A DNA stretch of 64,000 nt from assembly GCA_030652115.1 (NCBI GenBank), contig JAUSBK010000007.1:414363-478362 (forward strand), in the 5' to 3' direction. The notes under the pieces are model-generated. The model worked only from the letters and a program-made list of their open reading frames with translations, made no database searches and was not told where the DNA came from. Shown here piece by piece: positions 34,880 through 44,735 of the stretch (its first letter is position 1; every line of letters starts with the position of its first letter). This DNA is from Coriobacteriia bacterium (GTDB lineage: Bacteria > Actinomycetota > Coriobacteriia > Anaerosomatales > Anaerosomataceae). The translations under genes were made by a program, and so were the position numbers.

Positions 34880-35718
34880 AGGTGATCGTCGCACGGCACG
34901 CGGGCGTCTGCTACGGCGTCGAACGGGCACTCAAGCTCGCCGGCGAGGCTGCCGCTGCCGGTGGTCCGGTTGCGACCCTCGGGCCGCTCATCCACAATCC
35001 GCAGGCCGTCGCGGCGCTGCAGGCGAAGGGCGTGGGCGTGGCGTCCACCCTCGATGACGCGCCGACCGGGACGCTCGTGATCCGGTCGCACGGCGTGGAT
35101 CCGGCTGTCATCACGGAAGCCGAAAGCCGGGGGTTCAACGTCATCGATGCCACCTGCCCGTTCGTCACCGCCGCGCACACCTGTGCAGCGGACCTCGCGA
35201 CTTCGGGTTACGCGGTCGTCATCGTGGGCGAATCGGACCACCCCGAAGTCGAGGGTATCCTCGCGCACGCCGGCGGGGAGGCGCTGATCGTGCAGCATGC
35301 GAGCGACATTCCCGCAAAGCTGCCCGGACGGCGCATCGGCATCGTCGTGCAGACCACGCAGCCGCCGGCCCTGCTGCAGGAGGTCGTCGCGGCTCTGCTG
35401 CCGCGCGTCTCCGAGCTCAGGGTCTGCAACACGATCTGCAGCGCCACCGCCAAGCGGCAGGCGTCCGCGGCCAGTCTGGCCGAGGAGGTCGACGTGATCG
35501 TCGTCGTCGGCGGACACAACTCAGGCAACACGACGCGGCTGGCCGAGATCTGCCTCGCGCGGAATCCGCGCACGCACCATGTGGAAACCTCCGAAGAGCT
35601 CGACCCGGCGTGGTTCGGCGGTGCGGAAGTCGTCGGCGTGACCGCAGGCGCCTCAACGCCTGACGAGCAGATCCGCGGCGTGATCGACGCGATCGAGGCA
35701 CTCGCCGGCGATGCCTGA
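34876..35718 (+). CDS. ispH: 4-hydroxy-3-methylbut-2-enyl diphosphate reductase
   Basis: IspH is the last enzyme of the MEP isoprenoid pathway and produces IPP and DMAPP with a [4Fe-4S] cluster. The 280-residue protein keeps the three cluster cysteines, Cys12 (GVCYGV), Cys94 (DATCPFVT) and Cys188 (CNTICSAT), and the conserved SHGVDP and GESDHPEVEG motifs. GTG start, 4-bp overlap with plsC, 8-bp overlap with the next gene. The long ispH-rpsA fusion known in some bacteria is not present. Confidence 0.95.
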   Translation: MKVIVARHAGVCYGVERALKLAGEAAAAGGPVATLGPLIHNPQAVAALQAKGVGVASTLDDAPTGTLVIRSHGVDPAVITEAESRGFNVIDATCPFVTAAHTCAADLATSGYAVVIVGESDHPEVEGILAHAGGEALIVQHASDIPAKLPGRRIGIVVQTTQPPALLQEVVAALLPRVSELRVCNTICSATAKRQASAASLAEEVDVIVVVGGHNSGNTTRLAEICLARNPRTHHVETSEELDPAWFGGAEVVGVTAGASTPDEQIRGVIDAIEALAGDA

Positions 35719-36985
35719 TCCGGCGTCCACCGGCGGCACCGTCGCGACGGTCGATGCCGGCGCTGCCCGCGACGCGGGCCTGCTGCCCCGAGACCGCGTC
35801 CTCGCGGTCGACGGTGCGCCGCTTGCCGATGTGATCGACTGGTGGTGGCTCACCGATGAGCCGTCGTTCAGCCTCACGATCGAGCGTGACGGCGCTCAAC
35901 GCGAGGTCGAGATCATCCGTCGGCCAGGCGAGGCGCTTGGCGTGACGTTCACCGAGACCCTCTTCACGCCGATTCGCGAGTGCGATAACGCCTGCGCGTT
36001 CTGCTTCGTCTCGCAGCTCCCCGGAGGCCTGCGGCCGTCGCTCTACGTGCGTGACGACGACTTCCGTCTGTCCTTTCTCTCGGGCAACTTCGTCACGCTC
36101 ACGAACGCGACGGCCAAAGACGTTGCCCGCATCATCACGCAGCACCTGTCGCCGCTCCACGTGTCGGTCCATGCCGTGGACCCCGAGGTGCGCGCCCGCC
36201 TCATCTGTCCGACTGTCGAGGACCACGCCCTGGAGGTGCTCGATACCGTGCTCGACGCCGGAATCAAGGCGCACGTGCAGGTCGTTCTCGTCCCCGGCGT
36301 CAACGACGGCGCGGTGCTCGAACAGACACTCGGCTATCTTGCCGCGCGGAGCGGCGTGCTGTCGGTGGGGACGGTGCCGATGGGCTACACGGGGCACCAG
36401 ACGCGCTGGGCGGCCTCGTACGGCCACCACACGGCAGCCGCCGTGCTCGGGGTCGTGACGGGCTGGCAGCGACGGATGCGCGACGAGCGAGGCTGCGGGT
36501 GGGTGTACGCGGCCGATGAGGTGTATCTCCTGTCGGGAGTCCCGTTTCCACCCGCCGAGGAGTACGACGGCTTTCCCCAGTTCGAGAACGGCATCGGCAT
36601 GGCGAGCGCCTTCCTGGACGAGTTCCGGTCTCCGGGCGTCGAGTGCCGGGCCGCGACCCTGGTCACCGGCGAGCTGTTCGCTCCCGTCTTGCGAGGGGCG
36701 CTCGATCGCGCCGGCTGCGCGGACGTGCGCGTGCTCGCGGTCGAAAACGGTTTGTTCGGCGGCAACGTCAGTGTGACCGGGCTGCTCTGCGGCGCCGACA
36801 TCGTGCGTGCCATTGCCGAGGACGGCCGGGCGGGTACGTACCTCGTGCCTGACGTTGTAGTAAACTCCGACGGTCTGTTACTCGACGACATGCCGTCGGC
36901 CCGCCTCGCATCAGAGTCCGGAGCCGACGTCCGCATCATCGGCACCGATGCCGCGAGTCTCACCGCGGCGCTCGCCGCCCTGTAG
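35711..36985 (+). CDS. DUF512 family radical SAM protein with N-terminal PDZ-like domain
   Basis: The 424-residue protein has a PDZ-like N-terminus (about 10-75), a radical SAM cluster motif C-x3-C-x2-C (RECDNACAFCFVSQLPGGLR) at about residues 95-114 and a DUF512 C-terminal half. Proteins of this kind are widespread in Firmicutes and Actinobacteria, are often next to der (engA), and have no established function. It overlaps ispH by 8 bp and precedes der by 16 bp here as well. The conserved pairing suggests a link to ribosome assembly or Fe-S biology, which is inference only. Confidence 0.88.
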   Translation: MPDPASTGGTVATVDAGAARDAGLLPRDRVLAVDGAPLADVIDWWWLTDEPSFSLTIERDGAQREVEIIRRPGEALGVTFTETLFTPIRECDNACAFCFVSQLPGGLRPSLYVRDDDFRLSFLSGNFVTLTNATAKDVARIITQHLSPLHVSVHAVDPEVRARLICPTVEDHALEVLDTVLDAGIKAHVQVVLVPGVNDGAVLEQTLGYLAARSGVLSVGTVPMGYTGHQTRWAASYGHHTAAAVLGVVTGWQRRMRDERGCGWVYAADEVYLLSGVPFPPAEEYDGFPQFENGIGMASAFLDEFRSPGVECRAATLVTGELFAPVLRGALDRAGCADVRVLAVENGLFGGNVSVTGLLCGADIVRAIAEDGRAGTYLVPDVVVNSDGLLLDDMPSARLASESGADVRIIGTDAASLTAALAAL

Positions 36986-37001
36986 GAAGGCCTGAAGCCC
37001 C

Positions 37002-38312
37002 ATGACGCTCCCCATCGTCGCGGTCGTCGGAAGACCGAACGTCGGCAAGTCGACGTTCGTGAACCGCATGATCCAAGCGCAGGACGCTATCGTGCACGCG
37101 CAAAGCGGCGTCACGCGCGATCGCAGCTACCACCGTGCCGACTGGAACGGCCGCGAGTTCATGCTCGTGGACACCGGCGGCATCGAGTTCTCTACCGACG
37201 ACGCGTTCGGCGATTCGATCAGAGCCCAGGCCGTCGTTGCTGCCAACGAGGCAGACGTGGTGGTCTTTCTCGTGGACGGCTCGGTCGGGATCGCCGCGGG
37301 CGACGAAGAGGTCGCGGGCCTGCTGCGCCGGCAGAAGACGCCGGTCTTCCTTGTGGTGAACAAGCTCGACACGCCGGGCCGCGAGGACGCGATCCACGAG
37401 TTCTGGAGTCTCGGTCTCGACCAGCCGTGGCCGGTGTCGGCGCTGCACGGGCACGGGTCGGGCGACCTGCTCGACGCGCTCGTCGAGGCGCTGCCGCCCG
37501 TGGAAGACGAGTCGTCCGATGACTCGTCCATCGGCGTTGCGATCATCGGCAAGCCGAACGCGGGCAAGTCGTCGCTCTACAACAAGCTTCTCGGTCGCGA
37601 GCGGGCGATCGTGTCGGAGGTCGCAGGAACCACGCGCGACGCAATCGACACGATGCTGACGGACGGGGAGTCCACGTTCCGTCTGGTGGACACCGCCGGT
37701 CTGCGGCGCAAGTCGCAGATCGAAGAGTCGGTGGAGTACTACGGCTTCGTGCGGGCCATGCGCGCCATCGACCGGGCCGAGGTCGCGGTGCTCGTGATCG
37801 ACTCCGCCACGGGCGTGACCGATCAGGACCAGCGCGTCGCGCGTTTCGCTGCGGAGCGCGGTTGCGGCATCGTGATAGCGCTCAACAAATGGGACCTGCT
37901 CGAGACGCCGGAGGAGAAGACCGAGCTGGTGGCACGGCTGCCCGACAAGCTCGGGTTCATCGGCTTCGCGCCGGTCGTGCGCGTGAGCGCCCTCAAGGGC
38001 ACGGGCGTGCACAAGCTCCTGCCGCTGGTGAAAACCGTCTACGATTCGTACGCGCAGTCGATACCCACGAGCAAGCTCAACGCGCTGCTCACCGAGCTTC
38101 GCGCCTCCGGCCACACCATCTCCAAGGGTGGAAAGATGCTGCGCCTGCAGTACGTGACCCAGACAGGATCGAAGCCCCCCGTCTTCACCTTCTTTGCGAA
38201 CCATCCGCGCATGGTCGACACCAACTACGAGCGGTACCTCGAGAACCGCCTGCGCGAGGCGTTCGACCTCACCGGTACGCCGATCAGGCTGAAGTTCAGG
38301 CAGAAGGGCTGA
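37002..38312 (+). CDS. der: Ribosome-associated double GTPase Der (EngA)
   Basis: Der is an essential GTPase for 50S subunit maturation. The 436-residue protein has two G domains. The first has GRPNVGKSTFVNRM with DTGG and NKLD, the second GKPNAGKSSLYNKLLG with DTAG and NKWD. A C-terminal KH-like domain follows (from about residue 350, KHGGKMLRLQY-type region). The length and order are normal. The ATG at 37002 follows GGAAGG. Confidence 0.95.
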   Translation: MTLPIVAVVGRPNVGKSTFVNRMIQAQDAIVHAQSGVTRDRSYHRADWNGREFMLVDTGGIEFSTDDAFGDSIRAQAVVAANEADVVVFLVDGSVGIAAGDEEVAGLLRRQKTPVFLVVNKLDTPGREDAIHEFWSLGLDQPWPVSALHGHGSGDLLDALVEALPPVEDESSDDSSIGVAIIGKPNAGKSSLYNKLLGRERAIVSEVAGTTRDAIDTMLTDGESTFRLVDTAGLRRKSQIEESVEYYGFVRAMRAIDRAEVAVLVIDSATGVTDQDQRVARFAAERGCGIVIALNKWDLLETPEEKTELVARLPDKLGFIGFAPVVRVSALKGTGVHKLLPLVKTVYDSYAQSIPTSKLNALLTELRASGHTISKGGKMLRLQYVTQTGSKPPVFTFFANHPRMVDTNYERYLENRLREAFDLTGTPIRLKFRQKG

Positions 38313-38313
38313 G

Positions 38314-38991
38314 ATGGAGCCCGCCCTCCGGATCATCGGCGCCGCGCTTTCGGCGTACCTCGTGGGCTCGATCCCGTGGGCGGTCATCGTCGTGAAGATC
38401 TTCTGGAAGCAGGACATCCGCGACCTCGGCTCGGGCAACACGGGCGCCACGAACGTGCTCCGCGTCTTCGGGACTGCTCCGGGGCTCGCCGTTCTGTTCC
38501 TGGATGCCACGAAGGGCGCGCTCGGCGTTTGGTTCGCGACGCTGTTCGTTCCCGTGCAGTGGGCCGCGGCGGGGTACGACTGGTTCGGCGTCCTGGGGGC
38601 CACTGCAGCCATCGCGGGCCACTCGTTCTCGCCGTTCATCGGGTTCCGCGGCGGCAAGGGGGTCGCGACCGCGGCCGGAGCGATCATGATGCTCGCCCCC
38701 AGAGTAGTACCGATCATGCTCGTGATCTTCGTCATCATCGTGGCGATCTGGAAGCAGGTATCCCTCGGGTCGATCATCATAGCGGCCCTCTTCCCGGGTG
38801 TATCCTGGTTGCTGTATCCGGATCGGATCGCGCTCGTGCTGTTCTCGGTGATCACTGCCGCACTGGTGATTTGGCGTCACCGCAGCAACATCGGGCGCAT
38901 CAGGAGGGGCGAGGAGTCGAAGATCTCGTTCCGCCGCCGGACCTGGGATGAACTGAAGCACCGCCGCGACGACGGGAGCACCGAGAGATGA
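38314..38991 (+). CDS. plsY: Glycerol-3-phosphate acyltransferase PlsY
   Basis: PlsY is the membrane enzyme that transfers an acyl group from acyl-phosphate to glycerol-3-phosphate. The 225-residue protein has five to six hydrophobic segments and the three family motifs: SIPWAVIV near the N-terminus, GSGNTGATNVLRVFG, and GFRGGKGVATAAG. The C-terminal 35 residues are charged and extend slightly past the usual end. It starts one base after der and overlaps gpsA by 4 bp. Confidence 0.94.
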   Translation: MEPALRIIGAALSAYLVGSIPWAVIVVKIFWKQDIRDLGSGNTGATNVLRVFGTAPGLAVLFLDATKGALGVWFATLFVPVQWAAAGYDWFGVLGATAAIAGHSFSPFIGFRGGKGVATAAGAIMMLAPRVVPIMLVIFVIIVAIWKQVSLGSIIIAALFPGVSWLLYPDRIALVLFSVITAALVIWRHRSNIGRIRRGEESKISFRRRTWDELKHRRDDGSTER

Positions 38992-40010
38992 ACACCGCGG
39001 TGATCGGAGCGGGCTCGTGGGGCACGGCCATTGCATGGCTGCTCGGCGGCAAGGGAACGTACGTCACCCTGTGGGCGCGTGAGCCCGAGATCGCCGAGGG
39101 CATCAATCAGGAACGACGGAACCCGCTCTTTTTGAAGGACGTCATCTTCGACCCGTGGGTGAAGGCCACCTCGGACATCGAGCGTGCACTCCACGGAGCC
39201 GATGCGGTCGTTGTGGTCACGCCGAGCCACGGCGTTCGGGGCGTTGCCGAGCAGATGGCCGGCGTGCTGCGCAAGGATGTTCCGGTGGTGAACCTCGCCA
39301 AGGGCGTGGAACAGGGCACGCTCATGCGCATGACGGAGGTCCTTGATGACGTGCTGGGCCATCGCGAACGTCTGGCCGCGCTCTCAGGCCCCAACCATGC
39401 CGAGGAAGTCTCCAAAGGCGTCCCCTCGGCCACCGTGGTGGCGGCGTACAGCGAGGATGTCGGCCGGAAGTTGCAGGACATGTTCATGACGCCCTTCTTC
39501 CGCGTGTACACCAACCCGGATGTGGTGGGCGTGGAACTCTGCGGCGCATCGAAGAACGTGGTCGCGGTGGCCGCCGGCATGAGCGACGGTCTCGGCTACG
39601 GCGACAACACGAAGGCGACGCTCATGACGCGGGGGCTTGCCGAGATGTCCCGGCTGGGGGCGCACCTGGGCGCGAACCCGCTCACCTACATGGGGCTCGC
39701 CGGGATGGGCGACCTGATCGTCACGTGCACGTCCCGCCACAGCCGCAACCGGGCGCTCGGCGAGTGGGTCGCCAAGGGCGGCACCGTGGAGAGCTACTCC
39801 GCGGAGACGAAGATGGTCGCCGAGGGAGCCAAGAGCGCGGTTTCCCTCGATGACCTGGCGCACAAGCTCGGCATGGAGATGCCCATCACGCACCAGGTGC
39901 GGGCTATCCTGTACGAGGGACACCAGGCGTCGGAGGCCGGGGCGGTGCTCATGGGACGCTCGGCTCGGGATGAGTTGCACGGGATGGGTCTCGTCGAGGA
40001 CGAGGGGTGA
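38988..40010 (+). CDS. gpsA: Glycerol-3-phosphate dehydrogenase [NAD(P)+] GpsA
   Basis: GpsA reduces dihydroxyacetone phosphate to glycerol-3-phosphate, the substrate of PlsY. The 340-residue protein has the Rossmann motif VIGAGSWGTAIAWLL, VVVTPSHGVRG, the catalytic-Lys region GASKNVVAVAAGMSDGLGYG and the GMGDLIVTCTSRHSRNR block. ATG start with ATGA overlap with plsY. The adjacency of plsC, plsY and gpsA groups three steps of phosphatidic acid synthesis. Confidence 0.95.
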   Translation: MNTAVIGAGSWGTAIAWLLGGKGTYVTLWAREPEIAEGINQERRNPLFLKDVIFDPWVKATSDIERALHGADAVVVVTPSHGVRGVAEQMAGVLRKDVPVVNLAKGVEQGTLMRMTEVLDDVLGHRERLAALSGPNHAEEVSKGVPSATVVAAYSEDVGRKLQDMFMTPFFRVYTNPDVVGVELCGASKNVVAVAAGMSDGLGYGDNTKATLMTRGLAEMSRLGAHLGANPLTYMGLAGMGDLIVTCTSRHSRNRALGEWVAKGGTVESYSAETKMVAEGAKSAVSLDDLAHKLGMEMPITHQVRAILYEGHQASEAGAVLMGRSARDELHGMGLVEDEG

Positions 40011-40011
40011 G

Positions 40012-40692
40012 ATGCGCGTGAGCAACGAGCTCTTCATCGCACCTTCCATTCTCTCGGCGGACTTCATGCACCTGGCCGATGCGGTCGCGCTCGTGGAGGA
40101 TGCGGGAGCCGATCTGATCCACGTGGACGTGATGGACGGGCACTTCGTGCCGAACCTCACCATCGGCCCACCGGTCGTCAAAGCGCTCAAGCGCGTGGCG
40201 CACCGCCCGCTCGACTGCCATCTGATGGTCTCGGACCCCGACCGCACGGCGATGTGGTACGTCGAGGCCGGCGCGGACATCGTGACCGTGCACGTGGAGG
40301 CGTCCACGCACCTGCATCGCACGGTGGGTGCCATTCGCGCAGGTGGCGCTATTCCTGGCGTCACGCTCAATCCGGGCACGTCCGCCTCGGCGATCGAGGA
40401 GATCCTGCCGTACGTGGGCCTCGTGCTCGTGATGAGCGTGAACCCCGGCTTCGGCGGTCAGTCGTTCATCGAGTCATCGGTGGACAAGGTGGCCGAGATC
40501 AGGGCGATGTGCCGCGAGATCGGCGTGTCGCCACGCATCGAGGTGGACGGCGGGATCGACGTCACCACCGCGCCGCGCGTCGTTGCGGCCGGAGCCGACA
40601 CCCTCGTGGCGGGCAACGCGATCTTCTGCGCCCCCGATCCTGCGGCCGCGCTCAAGGAGATCCGCGCTCACGCTTCCGCGCAGATGGTGTAG
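40012..40692 (+). CDS. rpe: Ribulose-phosphate 3-epimerase
   Basis: Rpe interconverts ribulose-5-phosphate and xylulose-5-phosphate. The 226-residue TIM-barrel protein has APSILSADF, HVDVMDGHFVPN, CHLMVSDPD, VMSVNPGFGGQ and VDGGID, including the metal His and Asp ligands. ATG at 40012 directly after gpsA; GTG at 40018 is an alternative. The product feeds ribulose-5-phosphate, a riboflavin precursor, and the riboflavin operon follows. The stop codon TAG is part of the next promoter's -10 (TAGACT, 40690-40695). Confidence 0.94.
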   Translation: MRVSNELFIAPSILSADFMHLADAVALVEDAGADLIHVDVMDGHFVPNLTIGPPVVKALKRVAHRPLDCHLMVSDPDRTAMWYVEAGADIVTVHVEASTHLHRTVGAIRAGGAIPGVTLNPGTSASAIEEILPYVGLVLVMSVNPGFGGQSFIESSVDKVAEIRAMCREIGVSPRIEVDGGIDVTTAPRVVAAGADTLVAGNAIFCAPDPAAALKEIRAHASAQMV

Positions 40693-40705
40693 ACTGACGT
40701 CCGAA

Positions 40706-40821
40706 CTTTCTTCAGGGCGGGGTGCAAGTCCCCACCGGCGGTGAAAGCCCGCGAGCCCCGTGAGGGGCCGATCCGGTGAGATTCCGGAGCCGACGGTCAT
40801 AGTCCGGATGGAAGAAGAAGG
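40706..40821 (+). ncRNA. FMN riboswitch (RFN element)
   Basis: The region shows the conserved RFN core: TTCAGGGCGGGGTGCAAGTC at the 5' side, CCCCACCGGCGGT, GAGCCCCGTGAGGGGC, GATCCGGTGAGATTCCGGAG, and GTCCGGATGGAAGAAG at the 3' side. The two ends (CTTTCTTC and GAAGAAG) form P1. The ribD Shine-Dalgarno AAGGAG (40818-40823) overlaps the end of the 3' P1 strand and no terminator follows, so control of translation initiation by FMN is likely. Transcription probably starts near 40702 from a -10 at 40690-40695. Confidence 0.95.
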
Positions 40822-40831
40822 AGCTCGTTTC

Positions 40832-41947
40832 ATGACGCTGTTCTCCGACCCCGTTGTCGGGATCGCAGACCCGTACCTGCGCCGTGCCTTCGAACTGGCC
40901 GAGCGCGGTCGGGCGACAACCTCCCCGAATCCCCTTGTGGGTTGCGTCGTCGTGCAGGACGGCACGATCGTGGGAGAGGGCTTCCACGAACGCGCAGGCG
41001 GGCCGCATGCAGAGATCGTGGCCCTCGGTCAGGCGGGCGAACGCGCCCGAGGCGCGCATGTCTACGTGACGCTTGAGCCGTGCAACCACTTCGGCAAGAC
41101 CCCGCCGTGTGTCGACCGCCTGCTTGCCGAGGGTGTCTCGGCTGTGACGATCGGCATGCGCGATCCCAATCCCGAGGTGTCGGGTGGGGGAGCCGAAGCG
41201 CTGGCCGCAAAGGGCGTCACCATCCGGTGGGCGGATGACCCGCGCCCCTTCGAGGCGCAGAACGAGGGGTGGCTGACCCGGGTGCGACTGGGACGGCCCT
41301 TCGTGCGCGTGAAAGTCGCGCTCACTCTTGACGGGCGTCCTGCGCTGGCGGCTCGGCGTCGTTCACGGATCACGGGTGCAGGTGGGAGTCGCGTAACGAT
41401 GCGCCTACGCGCACAGGCGTCCGCGGTCATGGTGGGCGCATCGACCGTGGCGATCGACGATCCAGCGCTTACGGCGCGCGATGCCGAGGAGCGGCCCACG
41501 AAACGCTCGCCGCGCCGCATCGTGCTCTCGCGCACCTGCGTGCCCAACGTCCGCTCGCAGGTCATGGTCGACGGTGGAGGCTGCACGCTGGTGACGTCAG
41601 AAGCGGCTGCTGCAGACGAGGTCGCCGCATGGGAGAGCGCGGGAGCGCGAGTCTTGCGGTACGCGTACGCTGACGGTCTTGCGGGCGCGCTGCGAGCCAT
41701 CGCGAACGACGGCGTGAACGACATGCTCATCGAGTCGGGTCCCTCGCTGTTCTCGGCACTGTGGCGCGAACGGCTGATCGACGAACTCGTGTTCGTGACT
41801 GCCGGAGGCATGAGCGGCAACGCTGCGCCTCCGCTCTTCCTCGGGCAGGCAGACAGCGTTGGGGCGGACCTCGCGCCGGTGTTCTTCGCGGTAGAAGCGG
41901 GTTTGGCCGATGGTGATGCGGTGACGGTCTGGCGGCCACGCGGGTGA
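40832..41947 (+). CDS. ribD: Bifunctional riboflavin deaminase/reductase RibD
   Basis: RibD deaminates and then reduces the pyrimidine intermediate of riboflavin synthesis. The 371-residue protein has an N-terminal zinc deaminase domain (His59-Ala-Glu61, Cys84 and Cys93 in EPCNHFGKTPPC) and a C-terminal reductase domain (VRVKVALTLDGRPALAARR, MVGASTVAIDDPALTAR, ESGPSLFSALW). The ATG at 40832 follows the riboswitch by 10 bases. Confidence 0.95.
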   Translation: MTLFSDPVVGIADPYLRRAFELAERGRATTSPNPLVGCVVVQDGTIVGEGFHERAGGPHAEIVALGQAGERARGAHVYVTLEPCNHFGKTPPCVDRLLAEGVSAVTIGMRDPNPEVSGGGAEALAAKGVTIRWADDPRPFEAQNEGWLTRVRLGRPFVRVKVALTLDGRPALAARRRSRITGAGGSRVTMRLRAQASAVMVGASTVAIDDPALTARDAEERPTKRSPRRIVLSRTCVPNVRSQVMVDGGGCTLVTSEAAAADEVAAWESAGARVLRYAYADGLAGALRAIANDGVNDMLIESGPSLFSALWRERLIDELVFVTAGGMSGNAAPPLFLGQADSVGADLAPVFFAVEAGLADGDAVTVWRPRG

Positions 41948-41999
41948 ACGTGGCTGCTTTGGGTTCGGTGCTGGTCATTGGGAGAGGAAGTGCACGCGG

Positions 42000-42661
42000 A
42001 TGTTCACGGGACTGATCGAGTGTGAGGGCGTCATCACCCGTGCCGAGCGAGTGTCCGGCGGTATGCGCCTCGAGGTCTACTCGCCTGAGTTCGGACGCGA
42101 CATGGCGATCGGCGACTCCATCGCGGTCGACGGCGTATGCCTGACCGTGGTGAAGTTCATCAGGGGCGCGTTCCTGACCGACGTGAGCGCCGAGACGCTC
42201 GACCGGACGACTCTGGGCACGCTGCAGCAGGGCTCGAAGGTGAACCTCGAGCGCGCACTCAGGCTCTCCGACCGCCTGGGCGGCCACCTCGTCTCGGGTC
42301 ACATCGACGGCGTCGGACGCCTTGAGCTCAAGCAGCCGGCGGGCAAGTTCACCGTCTACCAGTTCCAGGCGCCGCCTGCGGTGATGCGGTACGTGGTGGA
42401 GAAGGGCTCGATCGCGGTCGACGGCATCTCGCTCACGGTCGCCAAGGTCGGGCCGCAGGGGTTCACGACCGCCATCATCCCGCAGACGGAGTCGGTGACC
42501 ACGCTCAAGGACAAGCCCGTAGGCGCTCCGGTGAACCTGGAGGCAGACATGCTCGCCAAATACGTCGAGCGATTCGTGGCCGGATACACTGGCGCCGAAG
42601 ATGCGCCCCGCGAGCGGAAGGGGCTCGGCGACATGCTGCGCGAGTTCACCGAGGGCGGCAG

Positions 42662-42665
<4 letters not shown>
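42000..42665 (+). CDS. ribE: Riboflavin synthase alpha subunit
   Basis: The enzyme dismutates two molecules of 6,7-dimethyl-8-ribityllumazine to riboflavin. The 221-residue protein starts with [12 protein letters not shown], the invariant N-terminus, and has two repeated lumazine-binding domains (each with SIAVDG(V/I)xLTV: about residues 40-48 and 139-147). A 52-bp gap after ribD holds GAGAGGAAG as a ribosome binding site. It overlaps ribBA by 4 bp. Confidence 0.95.
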
Positions 42666-43891
<1,226 letters not shown>

Positions 43892-43902
43892 GAGGAACGG
43901 AT

Positions 43903-44373
43903 ATGGCAACGTACGAAGGCGATCTGCTGGGTAGCGGGCTTACGGTGGGCATCTGCGTGAGCCGCTTCAACGAGTTGCTCTCGTCCCGTCTGCTGGGCGG
44001 GGCAAAAGACGCGCTCGTCCGTCACGGCGTGGCCGAGGACGATGTGGACGTCGCATGGGTCCCCGGTGCCTTCGAGATCCCGCTCGTGGCGGGGAAGATG
44101 GCGTCGTCGGGCAAGTACGATGTCGTGCTCGCACTCGGCGTGGTCATCCGCGGCGGTACGCCGCATTTCGAGTACGTGGCTTCCGAGGTATCGAAGGGCA
44201 TCGCGAAGGTCTCGCTCGACACCGGCGTCCCGGTGACCTTCGGCGTGATCACCGCGGATACGATCGAGCAGGCGGTGGAGCGCGCGGGCACCAAGCACGG
44301 GAACAAGGGCTGGGACGCAGCGCTTGCCGGGATCGAGACCGCCAAGGTCATGCGGGCGCTCGCCGAGGGCTAG
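43903..44373 (+). CDS. ribH: 6,7-dimethyl-8-ribityllumazine synthase
   Basis: RibH condenses the RibD and RibB products to lumazine and forms pentamers or 60-mer capsids. The 156-residue protein has the family motifs [39 protein letters not shown] and [17 protein letters not shown]. The ATG at 43903 follows TAGGAGGAACGGAT, a strong ribosome binding site. It is the last gene of the FMN-riboswitch operon. Confidence 0.96.
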   Translation: MATYEGDLLGSGLTVGICVSRFNELLSSRLLGGAKDALVRHGVAEDDVDVAWVPGAFEIPLVAGKMASSGKYDVVLALGVVIRGGTPHFEYVASEVSKGIAKVSLDTGVPVTFGVITADTIEQAVERAGTKHGNKGWDAALAGIETAKVMRALAEG

Positions 44374-44394
44374 ACCGCCCGATCGCAGGCCCCT

Positions 44395-44534
44395 GAACGC
44401 AAGAGAACGCCCGGTGTGCCGTTGCCGGCCGCCGGGCGTTCCGCTGGGGCTATCCAGAGGGTTCTCGCCACCCTGTGGCTATCAACCGTGGACGTCCTGT
44501 CGTCTCGCCATCCGAAGCCATGGACCTCGGTGGG
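44395..44534 (-). ncRNA. Candidate minus-strand small RNA, convergent to ribH
   Basis: The 362-bp gap between ribH and the gene at 44736 has no convincing reading frame. On the minus strand a promoter (44541-44569) would give a transcript of about 140 nt. It contains small hairpins (CCAT/ATGG near 44514, AGGGT/ACCCT near 44470) and ends in a long 10-bp stem, GAACGCCCGG/CCGGGCGTTC (44432-44441 with 44405-44414), followed by TCTTGCGTTC, a poor U-tract. The stem may also end ribH transcripts. No known RNA family is recognised. Confidence 0.3.
44405..44441. terminator. Long hairpin between ribH and the convergent candidate RNA
   Basis: GAACGCCCGG (44405-44414) and CCGGGCGTTC (44432-44441) form a perfect 10-bp stem 31 bases after the ribH stop. 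Neither side has a true T-run, so termination is plausible but unproven. The minus side (TCTTGCGTTC) is slightly more T-rich. Confidence 0.5.
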
Positions 44535-44540
44535 AACGTC

Positions 44541-44569
44541 ACCATAGCAAACGCGCAGAGCGGCTACAA
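44541..44569 (-). promoter_or_regulatory. Candidate minus-strand promoter in the ribH downstream gap
   Basis: Read on the minus strand, TTGTAG (44569-44564) and TATGGT (44546-44541) are 17 bp apart, with a predicted start near 44534. No gene lies downstream on this strand for a long distance, so the product would be a non-coding or antisense RNA. Confidence 0.35.
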
Positions 44570-44674
44570 GCGACCCTGTGTTCGATTCGACGAACGGTAG
44601 GCATTTGACCGCAGTCGGCGTGCTGCAGCGGTTCCGAGGACGACACGACGGGCCGGACGGCGCGCATGTCACGC

Positions 44675-44703
44675 TTCACCGGAGTGTCGGAAGCCGGTAT
44701 TGT
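44675..44703 (+). promoter_or_regulatory. Candidate promoter of the gene cluster starting at 44736
   Basis: TTCACC (44675-44680) and TATTGT (44698-44703) are 17 bp apart, giving a start near 44710 and a leader of about 26 nt with GAGAGGAG as ribosome binding site. It is a moderate match, but the position fits the first gene of the operon. Confidence 0.35.
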
Positions 44704-44735
44704 GTGTGAGGATGGCGGCGCGAGAGGAGTCCAGG

